DNA from: Mesobacillus sp. AQ2
GTDB taxonomy: Bacteria > Bacillota > Bacilli > Bacillales > Cytobacillaceae
Reading direction: 5' to 3'
DNA: 64,000 nucleotides
NCBI RefSeq assembly: GCF_030122805.1
Contig: NZ_CP126080.1
Coordinates: forward strand, 186,001 to 250,000
Of the stretch, positions 1 through 8,532 are shown in pieces; position 1 is the stretch's first letter; every line of letters starts with the position of its first letter. The notes beneath the pieces are model-generated. The model saw nothing but the letters and a program-made list of their open reading frames with translations. It was not told the origin of the DNA and ran no database searches. The translations under genes and the position numbers were made by a program.

Positions 1-1
1 G

Positions 2-91
2 ATGGCTGAAGCAGCGACTGCAGAACTTTGCCAGGAATACGTGAACCGAATCGCAGCGGTTGTGGAAGAAGAAATGGGTTTAAAAGAATAA
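2..91 (+). CDS. glmM: GlmM C-terminal end (phosphoglucosamine mutase), partial
   Basis: Only the last 29 codons lie in the window; the gene starts upstream of base 1. The visible tail (AEAATAELCQEYVNRI, then VVEEEMGLKE and a TAA stop) resembles the C-terminal end of the GlmM phosphohexomutase family as I recall it. GlmM converts glucosamine-6-phosphate to glucosamine-1-phosphate in the cytoplasm, on the way to UDP-GlcNAc. The position directly before the glmS leader matches the usual Bacillus order glmM-glmS and supports the call. A strong hairpin follows the stop, so glmS has its own promoter. Confidence 0.85.
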   Translation: MAEAATAELCQEYVNRIAAVVEEEMGLKE

Positions 92-103
92 GGAAAACAG
101 GCG

Positions 104-150
104 ATATGCATAAGGGTTTCGGCACATAAAAGAGCCCTTATGCATATTTA
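104..150 (+). terminator. Intrinsic terminator after glmM
   Basis: A perfect 13-bp stem pairs 104-116 (ATATGCATAAGGG) with 135-147, followed by a T-rich stretch. It closes the glmM transcript. Confidence 0.8.
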
Positions 151-183
151 TTTATAGAGAAAGTTTATTTTTTCACTTAGAGA

Positions 184-304
184 AGTGTCCAGCTCCAGCG
201 CCTAGCCCTTCGAGTCGCTTCGGTCCGCCCAATGAAGTCAAAAAGCGACTTCACTGATCGGCCCTCCAGCGCTTGTCAGGGCGAACAAGGCGCTTACGCT
301 TTTC
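184..304. repeat. Dispersed Bacillaceae intergenic repeat (AGCTCCAGCGCCTAG type)
   Basis: This GC-rich stretch carries the words AGCTCCAGCGCCTAGCCC, TCGAGTCGCTTCGGTCCGCC and AAGCGACTTCACTGATCGG, and ends near CGCTTACGCTTTTC. I recognise it as a non-coding repeat seen many times in Bacillus-type genomes. Internal complementarity (GAAGTC/GACTTC, CAGCGC/GCGCTT) suggests a folded element. It sits between the glmM terminator and the glmS promoter and contains no open gene. Confidence 0.6.
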
Positions 305-373
305 TTGTGAAGGGAGTTTTAGCCGTCCTTTAAAGGGTATTTGTAGGGGAAGGCTGTTTTCCTTTGTTTTCTA

Positions 374-402
374 TTGACGGATGTATCAGTATCATGTATG
401 AT
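374..402 (+). promoter_or_regulatory. Probable SigA promoter of glmS
   Basis: TTGACG at 374-379 and TATGAT at 397-402 are separated by 17 bases. Transcription would start near 409, giving a leader of about 350 nt that contains the ribozyme. Confidence 0.65.
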
Positions 403-485
403 TATCCTGTTTTTGTTAATGGCTGATTTTTGCCTTGAAAACAATTTATCGAAAGGTGGGAAGAGGTAAAACAATGGAAAACTAA

Positions 486-660
486 AGCGCCAGGACTAAT
501 CCTTGACCGGAAAAGTGGATTAGTTGACGAGGTGGAGGTTTATCGAAGTTTCGGCGGATGCCTCCCGGCTGAAAGCACAGCCGCGAATTCCATCTTTAAA
601 ACATTAGGGCAACTTAATGGACAAAGAGATGGGGATGCTAAAACTAACGAGGATTGGCTT
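486..660 (+). ncRNA. glmS ribozyme/riboswitch (glucosamine-6-phosphate sensing)
   Basis: The leader contains the hallmark sequence AAAGCGCC with the self-cleavage site between A486 and G487. P1 (GGACTAATCC with GGATTAGTT) follows, then the conserved core GACGAGGTGGAGGTTTATCG, AAGTTTCGGCGGATGCCTCC and CGGCTGAAAGCACAGCCGCG, then the P3/P4 region. The glmS ribozyme cleaves its own mRNA when glucosamine-6-phosphate binds, so the product of GlmS lowers glmS expression. The 3' limit is approximate. Confidence 0.95.
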
Positions 661-695
661 TGTGAAGTCGACCTCAGGACTAATTATATGAGATA

Positions 696-736
696 AGGGG
701 GCAAGCTGCCCCTATATAAGAGGCTTCTTGCCCCCT
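696..736 (+). promoter_or_regulatory. Inverted repeat with two alternative hairpins before the glmS start
   Basis: AGGGGGCAAG (696-705) pairs perfectly with CTTGCCCCCT (727-736). A smaller hairpin, GGGGCA (698-703) with TGCCCC (707-712), uses the same left arm, so the two cannot form together. The long form ends about 10 bases before the GGAGG ribosome site. It has no following T run, so it is not an obvious terminator; an effect on mRNA stability after ribozyme cleavage is inference. Confidence 0.5.
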
Positions 737-759
737 GTCGTACAGGAGGAAAAGAAGTT

Positions 760-2562
760 ATGTGTGGAATTGTTGGATATATTGGAAATAACGACTCGAA
801 AGAGATTTTATTGCGAGGCCTGGAAAAGCTTGAATATAGAGGATATGATTCTGCGGGAATCGCGGTCATGAATGAAAATGGAGTTCACGTTTTTAAAGAA
901 AAAGGACGCATTGCGGATCTTCGCGACGCAGTGGACAACGAAGTAATGGCTAACGCTGGAATCGGTCATACTCGCTGGGCTACTCACGGTCCTCCAAGCA
1001 AGGTGAACGCTCACCCTCATCAGAGCTCAACAGGCAGACTGACTCTTGTTCACAATGGCGTCATCGAAAACTATGATCTATTGAAGCGCGAGTATTTGCA
1101 GAATGTCGAATTGAAAAGTGAAACAGACACTGAAGTTATCGTACAATTGATCGATTTGTTCGTAAACGAAGGTCTGAACTTAGAAGAAGCGTTCCGTAAA
1201 ACGCTGACACTTTTACATGGTTCATATGCACTTGCCCTTATAGACGAGCAAAACAAAAATACGATTTTCGTGGCGAAAAACAAGAGCCCGCTTCTTGTCG
1301 GCCTTGGCGAAGGCTTCAATGTAGTCGCTAGTGATGCGATGGCGATGATTCAGGTAACAAACCAGTACGTTGAACTGATGGACAAGGAAATGGTGATTGT
1401 CACTAAGGATGAAGTGACAATCAAGAACCTTGAAGGCGAAGTAGTTTCACGCACTCCTTACACTGCAGAACTTGATGCAAGCGACATTGAAAAGGGAACA
1501 TACCCGCACTATATGCTCAAGGAAATCGATGAGCAGCCGCTTGTGATGCGCAAAATCATCCAGAACTACCAGGATGGAGAAGGCGCACTTGAAATCGATT
1601 CTGACATCGTTGCTGCGATGAACCAGTCAGACCGTATCTACATCATCGCTGCAGGTACTTCCTATCATGCAGGCCTTGTCGGCAAGCAGTTCATCGAAAA
1701 ATTGGCGAAGATCCCTGTTGAAGTCCATATCTCAAGCGAGTTTGGCTACAACATGCCGCTTCTATCTGAAAAGCCATTATTCATCTTCATTTCTCAGAGC
1801 GGAGAAACTGCGGACAGCCGCCAGGTTCTTGTTCAGGTGAAGGAAATGGGCTTCAAGGCGCTTACAATTACGAATGCACCTGGTTCAACACTATCCCGTG
1901 AAGCAGATTACACGCTTCTTCTTCACGCTGGCCCGGAAATCGCAGTTGCGTCCACTAAGGCTTATACAGCACAGCTTGCTGTTCTTGCGATTTTAGCGGA
2001 AGTAACAGCCCGCGGTCTTGGCCATGAAGTTGACTTCGATCTTGTTCAGGAATTAGGAATTGTTGCGAATGCAATGGAAGCTCTTTGCGACGACAAAGAA
2101 GAATTCGAAAGCATCGCGCGCGAATACCTGACTGTGACAAGAAACGCATTCTTCATCGGACGCGGAATCGACTTTTACGTAGGCCTTGAAGGCGCATTGA
2201 AACTGAAGGAAATTTCGTACATCCAGGCGGAAGGCTTCGCAGGCGGAGAACTGAAGCATGGAACAATCGCGCTGATCGAAGAAGGCACACCAGTCATCGC
2301 CCTTGCAACACAAGAATTCGTCAACCTGAGCATCCGCGGAAATGTCAAAGAAGTGGCAGCACGCGGAGCAAACCCGTGCATCATTTCCATGAGTGGACTG
2401 GAAACAGACGAAGACCGTTTCGTCATCCCAGAAGTGCACAGCCTATTAACACCTCTTATCTCAGTAATCCCGCTGCAGTTGATCTCATACTACGCAGCGC
2501 TGCACCGTGACTGTGACGTCGATAAGCCGCGTAACCTGGCTAAATCAGTTACGGTTGAATAA
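760..2562 (+). CDS. glmS: Glutamine--fructose-6-phosphate aminotransferase (isomerizing)
   Basis: GlmS (600 residues, normal family length) makes glucosamine-6-phosphate from fructose-6-phosphate and glutamine, the first committed step to cell-wall amino sugars. It starts MCGIVGYIG: after loss of Met1, Cys2 is the nucleophile of the N-terminal glutaminase (class II GATase, about residues 1-220; HTRWATHG is typical). Two SIS sugar-isomerase domains follow (about 285-420 with [10 protein letters not shown], and 455-590). The C-terminus [12 protein letters not shown] is the conserved end of the family. The start has TACAGGAGGAAA eight bases upstream. Expression is under the ribozyme at 486-660. 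Confidence 0.98.
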   Translation: MCGIVGYIGNNDSKEILLRGLEKLEYRGYDSAGIAVMNENGVHVFKEKGRIADLRDAVDNEVMANAGIGHTRWATHGPPSKVNAHPHQSSTGRLTLVHNGVIENYDLLKREYLQNVELKSETDTEVIVQLIDLFVNEGLNLEEAFRKTLTLLHGSYALALIDEQNKNTIFVAKNKSPLLVGLGEGFNVVASDAMAMIQVTNQYVELMDKEMVIVTKDEVTIKNLEGEVVSRTPYTAELDASDIEKGTYPHYMLKEIDEQPLVMRKIIQNYQDGEGALEIDSDIVAAMNQSDRIYIIAAGTSYHAGLVGKQFIEKLAKIPVEVHISSEFGYNMPLLSEKPLFIFISQSGETADSRQVLVQVKEMGFKALTITNAPGSTLSREADYTLLLHAGPEIAVASTKAYTAQLAVLAILAEVTARGLGHEVDFDLVQELGIVANAMEALCDDKEEFESIAREYLTVTRNAFFIGRGIDFYVGLEGALKLKEISYIQAEGFAGGELKHGTIALIEEGTPVIALATQEFVNLSIRGNVKEVAARGANPCIISMSGLETDEDRFVIPEVHSLLTPLISVIPLQLISYYAALHRDCDVDKPRNLAKSVTVE

Positions 2563-2586
2563 ACAATAACTTTGCTTTTGTTCTGA

Positions 2587-2624
2587 AAACCTGGTGAGAG
2601 AAATCTTCTCGCCAGGTTTTTTTC
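2587..2624 (+). terminator. Intrinsic terminator of glmS
   Basis: AAACCTGGTGAGA pairs with TCTCGCCAGGTTT (one G-U pair) and runs into a T tract. Confidence 0.85.
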
Positions 2625-2706
2625 CTTTCAAGTCTATTTCTTGGCAAAGGAAAAACCCTGCCGTTGATCACCAGGGTTTTAAATCCAAACGGATTTGTGC
2701 CGTTTT

Positions 2707-3075
2707 TTATGCCAGCCATAAACCAAGCTGAAGTCCGATAAAAGCCAGCAGGATGCCGCCTCCATAGCTAAAGAAGTTGTACAGGAAGAATTCCCTTTTC
2801 CTTCTCTCGATATGGAGTTGTATTCCTTCAAGCTTGAAGGTTGAAAAAGTGGTGAAGGCTCCCATGAAACCCGTTCCGAGCAGCATAAATAGATTGCCAT
2901 TCAATCCTAAACCGACCATGATGCCAAGCAGCAGGGAGCCCAATAAATTGATGAGCAGTGTGGCAACGGGAATCTTGGGCCGGATTCTTTTATTAATCGC
3001 TTGACTGATCCAAAACCGTGAGATGGCTCCGAAGAAGCCTCCGATTCCAACCATCAGAATATGATTGACCGTCAT
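2707..3075 (-). CDS. fluC: Fluoride channel FluC/CrcB, second of a tandem pair
   Basis: A 122-residue membrane protein of the FluC (CrcB) family, with four predicted helices and the motifs GIGGFFGAISRF near the N-terminus and GTGFMGAFTTFSTF near residue 70. FluC channels export fluoride as dual-topology dimers. Its ATG overlaps the upstream fluC stop by four bases (ATGA), so the two are translationally coupled. Tandem fluC genes often encode the two halves of a heterodimer, a reasonable inference here. Both genes lie behind the fluoride riboswitch at 3484-3562. Confidence 0.92.
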   Translation of the reverse strand: MTVNHILMVGIGGFFGAISRFWISQAINKRIRPKIPVATLLINLLGSLLLGIMVGLGLNGNLFMLLGTGFMGAFTTFSTFKLEGIQLHIERRKREFFLYNFFSYGGGILLAFIGLQLGLWLA

Positions 3076-3449
3076 TCAGTTCCTACTCCCTTCTTTACCT
3101 GGAATCCTAAACGGCTCATCCATAATCCGCCAAATATACTCGCCACAATATATAAAAATGCAAGCACAAGCTTTCCTTGAAGAAGCAGATTGACAGTTTC
3201 CACGCTCAAAGTTGAAAACGTTGTAAAGGAACCGACAAAGCCTGTTCCCAACGCTGTTTTAATATGTGAAGGCAAGGAAATACGGATAAATAGACCTGTT
3301 GTCAGCCAGGCCAGCAAAAAGCTTCCCAACAGATTCACCGTAAGAGTAGCAAACGGAAAAACGGTACTTTCGTGAAAAAAGAAAACACCAACGAAGTAAC
3401 GCAGGGAGGCTCCGAGAAAACCTGCCGCCCCAACAAGCAAATATACCAT
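3072..3449 (-). CDS. fluC: Fluoride channel FluC/CrcB, first of a tandem pair
   Basis: A 125-residue FluC/CrcB protein with four hydrophobic segments and the family motifs GFLGASLRYF (residues 10-19) and GTGFVGSFTTFSTLS (about 69-83, the polar/Phe track of the pore). It is the promoter-proximal gene of a two-gene fluoride-export operon on the minus strand; a GGAGGG ribosome site precedes the ATG. The fluoride riboswitch in its leader confirms the function independently of protein similarity. Confidence 0.93.
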   Translation of the reverse strand: MVYLLVGAAGFLGASLRYFVGVFFFHESTVFPFATLTVNLLGSFLLAWLTTGLFIRISLPSHIKTALGTGFVGSFTTFSTLSVETVNLLLQGKLVLAFLYIVASIFGGLWMSRLGFQVKKGVGTE

Positions 3450-3483
3450 CCATATCCCTCCATGTTTATTAGATTACCCAAAA

Positions 3484-3562
3484 CAAAAAGACTCCTGCCA
3501 GTGATCAAACAACTGGCAGGAGTCATTAGCCATTCAGGCGGTTAAAGGTGAACTCCATCACC
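3484..3562 (-). promoter_or_regulatory. Fluoride riboswitch (crcB motif) with terminator
   Basis: Read on the minus strand, the leader begins GGTGATGGAGTTCACC (3562-3547), followed by TTTAACCGCC and GGCTAATGACTCCT, the fluoride aptamer signature. An intrinsic terminator follows: a 12-bp stem (3513-3524 with 3490-3501) ending in TTTTTG. The strand ACTCCTGCCAG is shared between aptamer and terminator, as expected for a switch in which fluoride binding prevents termination and turns on the fluC pair. Confidence 0.95.
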
Positions 3563-3638
3563 TGTGAAAACGGATTCTGCACTAACACTATAAACCATTT
3601 GAAAAAAGATTAAAAGTGTCATTATCAAATTTTTTCAA

Positions 3639-4076
3639 TTAACAAAGTCCAAGATGGTTTTCATACCTGGCGAGCAACTCCATGTAATTAACGGTAGGCT
3701 GTATATTCGGCTTGATTTTCTGCACTGTATTCAATGCCTGTTCGCGGTTCATTCGGAAGCGCTGCATATAATAGGCCGTAATGACAAATCCAAGCCGCTG
3801 ATATCCATACGTATCATGAATAAGGATGGAATACCCCTGTTTAACTAATAGATTTATATGGGCCATCAGGTTTTCCACCCATGTAATACTCGGAGTCACC
3901 TTAATGGTGATTGGCATCCAAATCATGACACGATGAGAAAAATCAAACGGCGGCCGGTCAGGCTTCGTTCGCAGATTTACAATCGCGTTTATATGCTGAT
4001 CAATAAAGCGCCAATCCTCAGGAGAAATCCTGCCGCCAACATAAATTCTTCCTGGAATCATTTCCGTAATGCTCAA
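3639..4076 (-). CDS. Dual-specificity phosphatase-like protein with catalytic Cys replaced by Asp
   Basis: The protein has the layout of a small dual-specificity/tyrosine phosphatase: an N-terminal GRIYVGGRISPEDW strand, INAIVNLRTKPDRPPFD in the region of the general-acid loop, and a P-loop position HDTYGYQR followed by an LGFVITAYYM helix. The family signature is HC-x5-R; here it reads HD-x5-R (codon GAT at 3813-3815), so the nucleophilic Cys is missing while His and Arg remain. It may be a pseudophosphatase or a binding protein. I chose the TTG start at 4076 because AAGGAAGGAG lies seven bases upstream; an ATG 33 bases earlier (4109) lacks such a site. Single gene, ligand unknown. Confidence 0.7.
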   Translation of the reverse strand: MSITEMIPGRIYVGGRISPEDWRFIDQHINAIVNLRTKPDRPPFDFSHRVMIWMPITIKVTPSITWVENLMAHINLLVKQGYSILIHDTYGYQRLGFVITAYYMQRFRMNREQALNTVQKIKPNIQPTVNYMELLARYENHLGLC

Positions 4077-4233
4077 TATGATTCTCCTTCCTTTACCTAT
4101 TTTATTCATATTAGGAAAGGGAGTCTTTGGTGCTTGAGAAAGATTCCGCCGGTAATTAACTTGATTTTAAGTAAACAAGGTTTACGAAAGATCTGTACCC
4201 CAAAACTGCCAATCCACAGGCGGGCATCATCAA

Positions 4234-6024
4234 TCATTCTTCCACCACTGGTAAAACAATAGAGGAAGGATATTTAGAGTTATTTAAAATCGTCGCGACT
4301 CCGCCGAGCTGATCCAACAATTGAGGCAGCGGCGACATCGAGTGCGGGAAGTCGCTTGGACCGACGGCGACACGGAGTTTGTGGCCTTCTTTGATGACAA
4401 AGTTGCTAGGGAAGATTTCAACGTCCAGTTCCATCACTTCATATGGTTTGACTTCCTGCACTGCGGTCCTCGTAAAAGGGTGCCATGGCTGAATGTTTTC
4501 TCCATCAAGGTATCGGCTTTTGCTGTCGTCGACTGCCCTGTGCGAGGCGGCGAGCCAGCCTGCAGTAATCTCGTTCGAAGTTCCGTCCGGCGCTACATCC
4601 GTTAAACGCACAGACAGTACAAGGTCTCTCGCGGTTGTACTCGCAAAAATTTTCGCGGCAATCGGACCGGACACGCGAAGATCAGCATTTGCCGGGGGAG
4701 TCGTATAGGTGAGCTCCGTAATTTCCGTCAGGCGATTATCCTTCGTACAAGGAAGGGCATCCGGAATCCCGGCCATCCACTGGTTCGTGCTTCCCGAGCA
4801 AATGCCATTCAACGGCTGCTGAAGCATTGTTCGGGAAGGCTCAGCATAGGAAGGTTTCTCTTTCGTCAACAGATTGCCGCTGCGCAGGTAAAATTTTTGG
4901 GCGGCGACATTCTTATGCGGCCATCCAGGCTGAACCTCGAAGCCCCCTTCGCCTAACACAAACTGTGTGACATCAGGAATTTTATTGATTTGAGTGTTGA
5001 TGCCCATCAAATACTGGTCAAACCATCGTAAGGCCAGCTGGTCAAGGGCAGGTACATTGTCCGCAGGCAAGCCGCTGCCATAATTGCCGTGCGTCCAGTT
5101 GCCCATCAGAAGTTTGGTCTGTACGCCATTTGCTTTTAATTTTTCATAAAGGAGCGGCGTGCCGCGCTGGAACAGATCATGAAGTCCGCCTGTAAAAAAT
5201 GCAGGAACATTAATTTGATCTGCTACCGCCAATGGCGAGCGCAGCTGTGCGGCGGGCCCATCGTATGCAAATTCCCCGCCCGTAATCGCCGAGCTGAGGG
5301 TGCTGACTGGAAAGCCGAGCGTTTGTCCGGTATGGCTCAACAGTAGGGTCGTTCCCATGATTGGGTCCGATAAAGTGTAGGAAGGGGGGAGCAGGCCGCT
5401 GCCTGTTACAAGCCCGAGCCAGAGTGGGATGAAGCCAGTGTTGATTAATCCTCCGGACATAAGGATATCACGGTACATATCACCCATCGGGACAATCGGA
5501 AAAATGGCTTCCAGGCCATCGGGATGCTGAGCTGCGGTCAACAACTGGTTGATTGCCCGGTAGGAGGAGCCGTACAGTCCAACCTTGCCATTGCTCCATG
5601 GCTGGGATGCTGCCCATTCGACGAGTTCTTTGCCATCACGCTGTTCGGCTTCGCCAAATGAATCCCAGGCCCCCTGGGAGGCACCGGTTCCGCGGACATC
5701 AACAACCACATGTGCATACCCGCGTTTAATAAAATACTCATTAAGGTTTTCAGTACTGCTGACATTCTTATTATAAGGGGTTTGCGTAAGAATGACGGGG
5801 AACGGTCCCGGTCCATCAGGAAGGTGGACGTCAGCCGCTAAAATAACGCCATCCCTCATCGTAATGAAAACATCTTTTTCTGTGGTAAAACTTGAAAACT
5901 GTTCCGGGCGTTCGTAGATGGTGTCTTCCCATTCAGAGCCTGTAACGGCAGCCTGGGAAGAGACGGGTCCTGTGAAAAGGCCGAACAACATAATGACAGC
6001 AATGGCAAAATGAATGAGTTTCAT
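4234..6024 (-). CDS. Secreted CocE/NonD-family (peptidase S15-like) hydrolase
   Basis: A 596-residue protein with an N-terminal signal peptide (KLIHFAIAVIMLFGLFTGPV, likely cut after SSQAA) and so exported. The X-Pro dipeptidyl-peptidase/CocE fold is supported by MRDGVILAADVHLPDGPGP, the nucleophile elbow GLYGSSYRA (Ser about residue 154; the usual final Gly of GxSYxG is Ala), an Asp in GGLHDLF and a His in NWTHGNYG. The C-terminal jelly-roll domain typical of the family ends the protein (LRVAVGPSDFP). Such enzymes cleave esters, amides or X-Pro peptides; the substrate cannot be read from sequence. AGGAGG precedes the ATG by seven bases. No partner genes are visible. Confidence 0.85.
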   Translation of the reverse strand: MKLIHFAIAVIMLFGLFTGPVSSQAAVTGSEWEDTIYERPEQFSSFTTEKDVFITMRDGVILAADVHLPDGPGPFPVILTQTPYNKNVSSTENLNEYFIKRGYAHVVVDVRGTGASQGAWDSFGEAEQRDGKELVEWAASQPWSNGKVGLYGSSYRAINQLLTAAQHPDGLEAIFPIVPMGDMYRDILMSGGLINTGFIPLWLGLVTGSGLLPPSYTLSDPIMGTTLLLSHTGQTLGFPVSTLSSAITGGEFAYDGPAAQLRSPLAVADQINVPAFFTGGLHDLFQRGTPLLYEKLKANGVQTKLLMGNWTHGNYGSGLPADNVPALDQLALRWFDQYLMGINTQINKIPDVTQFVLGEGGFEVQPGWPHKNVAAQKFYLRSGNLLTKEKPSYAEPSRTMLQQPLNGICSGSTNQWMAGIPDALPCTKDNRLTEITELTYTTPPANADLRVSGPIAAKIFASTTARDLVLSVRLTDVAPDGTSNEITAGWLAASHRAVDDSKSRYLDGENIQPWHPFTRTAVQEVKPYEVMELDVEIFPSNFVIKEGHKLRVAVGPSDFPHSMSPLPQLLDQLGGVATILNNSKYPSSIVLPVVEE

Positions 6025-6158
6025 CAGCTGGCCTCCTGTAAAGGTTTACTTTTATCATACGAAACCACAGGCACCGCTCCTATCCCTATAAATGTCGTGT
6101 TCTGTTCGATGACAAAATAAAACAGTGTGATCCCCGAGGGGCCACACTGTTGAAAAGT

Positions 6159-7220
6159 TTATTCGTCTTCCTCACTCTGTCTGTTTGACTGCTCAGGAAG
6201 CGTATCCCAGAAGCTCGTATCAGCTGTCTCGATCGAGCCATCAGCAATGGCTTTTACCGTTGCATCAAGTGTGGTGATCGTCTGCTTGATCAGATAGCCA
6301 TTGCTCTTTTGCCCTAATGCATAAGGCTCGTAATAATGATCGGACATTCCGCGCATTTCGAACAGGAGTGTTGAAATATCATAGCGGACAGCCGCGCCAT
6401 TACGGCCGATGTTCGCTCCGTTGCCGCCGACATACTTCCCGATATGTCCCCAGCCTTTTTCCTCAAGGGTATTGTATACGATTGAGCCGAGCTTTTTCGA
6501 GCCTTCTAGTACCTCTGGCTTCACGGCTTCGTTCGTAGGATACAAAATGGAACCTGAAACAAGCTCGCCTTCTGTTTCGCTGAGGGTACCCTGGTGATGG
6601 AGGTCGATCATGTAATCGATATCATATTTAGCAAAAACATTTTCATGAAGCGCACGGGCTTCAGGCTGCATTTCGCTGGTTACCTTATCATGCTCACGGT
6701 TAAGGTCAATCTTGTTCGCATTATAGCGAGTCAGGTGGCGGTCGCCATCAGCAAGATAGTCTTCAAGTGAGAAGTCGACATCGCCCATTGCGCCATCTGC
6801 ATTGAGCATTGGGATGACAAGAACATTCACATTCTCAAGTACACCGCCCGTTTTAGCAGTACCTAGATGTTTGATGAATTCCATCGCTCCCTCGGTTGTC
6901 AGCTGCTCATTCCCATGCTGCTGGGTCAGGAACAAGATGGTTGGGTTTTCAGGATTGGAGATATACTTAGCCATGTAAATATCACGGCCTTTCACCGTCT
7001 GGCCAATCACCTCCAGTTCCATTGCCTCCTGCTTGGCATCCTGGGTCTTCAGGTAATCAACTAAACTCTCATATGTATGCAAAATCGATGTCTGGATGGA
7101 TCCATTGCCGGTATTCGGCCCATTACCGACAGCACCTGCCGGCAGAGCTATTGCAGTCACGGCGCCTAATGCCATCATGCTTGATAAGGATACGGAAAGA
7201 ACCTTCTTCTTCAAAGTCAT
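6159..7220 (-). CDS. Secreted M14-family zinc carboxypeptidase
   Basis: A 353-residue exported metallopeptidase. After a signal peptide (MTLKKKVLSVSLSSMMALGA, cut near AGA) comes an M14 catalytic domain: the zinc ligands H-x-x-E in QQHGNEQ (about His102/Glu105), NADGA and DLNREHDK in the middle, the third ligand in DLHHQG, and the catalytic Glu in LLFEMRG. The acidic tail EDE is short. The start at 7220 is supported by AGGAGG seven bases upstream; two ATGs further upstream are too close to or before that site. Together with the neighbouring CocE-like enzyme it suggests use of external peptides (inference). Confidence 0.88.
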   Translation of the reverse strand: MTLKKKVLSVSLSSMMALGAVTAIALPAGAVGNGPNTGNGSIQTSILHTYESLVDYLKTQDAKQEAMELEVIGQTVKGRDIYMAKYISNPENPTILFLTQQHGNEQLTTEGAMEFIKHLGTAKTGGVLENVNVLVIPMLNADGAMGDVDFSLEDYLADGDRHLTRYNANKIDLNREHDKVTSEMQPEARALHENVFAKYDIDYMIDLHHQGTLSETEGELVSGSILYPTNEAVKPEVLEGSKKLGSIVYNTLEEKGWGHIGKYVGGNGANIGRNGAAVRYDISTLLFEMRGMSDHYYEPYALGQKSNGYLIKQTITTLDATVKAIADGSIETADTSFWDTLPEQSNRQSEEDE

Positions 7221-7477
7221 TGTCATTCCTCCTATTAATAGATTCAACTCTATTTTACGGAATATTATAAAAACGGTTAATAGAGTAAGATGCCTATTTA
7301 ATAGACAAATTTCGAGTTGCTAAATAAGTAGTTTAGATAGAGTTTATTTTTGCCTAATAAGGGTTTAATAGGAAAAAAGTAATTAGTGATCGATCAGGAT
7401 GTGATTGGAGAGGAAATCGTGATGAAAAAAGCGTGCTAAAAGGCGCACGCTTAGGAGTTGACATGGAGCGTATAATC

Positions 7478-7508
7478 AAAAAAAAAAGAAGCAAGGAAAC
7501 CAGCTTCT
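7478..7508 (-). terminator. Terminator of the 57-aa gene
   Basis: On the minus strand AGAAGC and GCTTCT form a stem around a 10-base loop, followed by ten T residues. The stem overlaps the TAG stop. Confidence 0.8.
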
Positions 7509-7680
7509 AGCTTTTCTCCAGCTCCTCCTCAAAATAAAAAGTGCTGGGATGTTCTTTGACAGTGTATGAATATCTTTTCATGTTTTTCACATATTGAGAC
7601 TTCATGATTGTCACTGTTTCGCCGGTTTCTTTGATACTGACAGATTGACCAGATTTATAAAGGTTGCTTGCGCTTTTCAA
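7507..7680 (-). CDS. Small conserved-looking hypothetical protein (57 aa)
   Basis: Reading the minus strand from a TTG at 7680 gives 57 codons ending TAG, with the internal peptide TVTIMKSQYVKNMKRYSYTV and the acidic end TFYFEEELEKS. Support for a real gene: an AAAGGG ribosome site 11 bases upstream, a protein-like Lys/Glu/Tyr-rich composition, and an intrinsic terminator directly at the stop (7478-7508). I do not recognise a named family. The first half (SGQSVSIKETGETVTI) has the look of a small beta-barrel, but no function can be given. It is convergent with nothing and precedes the cold-shock gene divergently. Confidence 0.65.
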   Translation of the reverse strand: MKSASNLYKSGQSVSIKETGETVTIMKSQYVKNMKRYSYTVKEHPSTFYFEEELEKS

Positions 7681-7790
7681 TTAGCCACGCCCTTTCATGT
7701 TACCTTTATTATATCACATTTTCATGATCCCCATTTGTTAATCCATAACCGTTTTTTTGGCACTCCTAATTTTCCCAACTCCCTTAACGC

Positions 7791-7819
7791 TTGCACTATG
7801 CCTTTAATTCTGTTATTCT
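7791..7819 (+). promoter_or_regulatory. SigA promoter of the cold-shock gene
   Basis: TTGCAC at 7791-7796 and TATTCT at 7814-7819 are 17 bases apart. The predicted mRNA start near 7827 leaves a leader of about 115 nt, the long 5' UTR typical of cold-shock genes. Confidence 0.65.
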
Positions 7820-7940
7820 AAGGGAGAATTATTTTTGTTCGGTATGCAAGGAAAGAACATGCACTGCTTGATTCGCCTGGATATCACTGAGACAAGAATA
7901 GTAACAAATTGTGTGGATATCACACTGGGAGGCAACAAAA

Positions 7941-8141
7941 ATGGAAAACGGTAAAGTAAAATGGTTCAATGCAGAAAAAGGTTTCGGATTCATCGAGCGT
8001 GAAGGTGGAGAAGACGTATTCGTACACTTCTCAGCTATCCAAGGCGAAGGCTTCAAGACTCTTGAAGAAGGCCAAGAAGTATCTTTCGACGTTGAGCAAG
8101 GTGCTCGTGGACCACAAGCAGCTAACGTTACAAAACTATAA
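7941..8141 (+). CDS. Cold-shock protein (CspB/CspD type)
   Basis: A 66-residue single cold-shock domain. It shows both RNA-binding motifs, KGFGFIE (RNP1) and VFVHFSAI (RNP2), and the opening [12 protein letters not shown]. These proteins bind single-stranded RNA and DNA and act as RNA chaperones. Length and sequence match Bacillus CspB, CspC and CspD; I cannot choose between the paralogs. The ATG has GGGAGG eight bases upstream; a frame extended to 7911 has no ribosome site. The codons are strongly biased (GAA, AAA, GGT/GGC), consistent with high expression. Confidence 0.95.
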   Translation: MENGKVKWFNAEKGFGFIEREGGEDVFVHFSAIQGEGFKTLEEGQEVSFDVEQGARGPQAANVTKL

Positions 8142-8160
8142 TAACGGATTAGCCCATACA

Positions 8161-8194
8161 AACAAGTCCTGATTTGATCAGGGCTTGTTTTTTT
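8161..8194 (+). terminator. Terminator of the cold-shock gene
   Basis: AACAAGTCCTGAT pairs with ATCAGGGCTTGTT and runs into seven T residues. Confidence 0.88.
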
Positions 8195-8317
8195 ATATTT
8201 GATTCTGGTGAACTAGACTGTTGATCTGACAGTGTTGAAAACTAAACGGAAAAGTTATGAATTGTCCTGTCTATACAAAAATCACCAATGGACGATAACA
8301 GAGCTAATAAACATAGC

Positions 8318-8350
8318 AAAAAACCCCACTCGAAACGAGTGGGGTTTTTA
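8318..8350. terminator. Bidirectional terminator with no gene in front of it
   Basis: AAAAACCCCACTCG pairs with CGAGTGGGGTTTTT, giving a T run on both strands. The 120 bases between it and the previous terminator contain no convincing gene. The rest of 8195-8532 holds only the leader of the kinase gene. Confidence 0.8.
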
Positions 8351-8532
8351 CTTTGGTAAAGCAATGGTTGTTTTCATTATAGCATAAGATTTAGAGGCAC
8401 TGTGAAAAAAGTTTATTTTAAAATTTTGGAAGAAACCTGATAATTTCAGAATTTTCCGTTGAAGAATCGTTAAGTCAGGTGGATAATAGATATAGGTCAT
8501 TATTCTTAATCATAAGAATTCCGGGGGATAAA

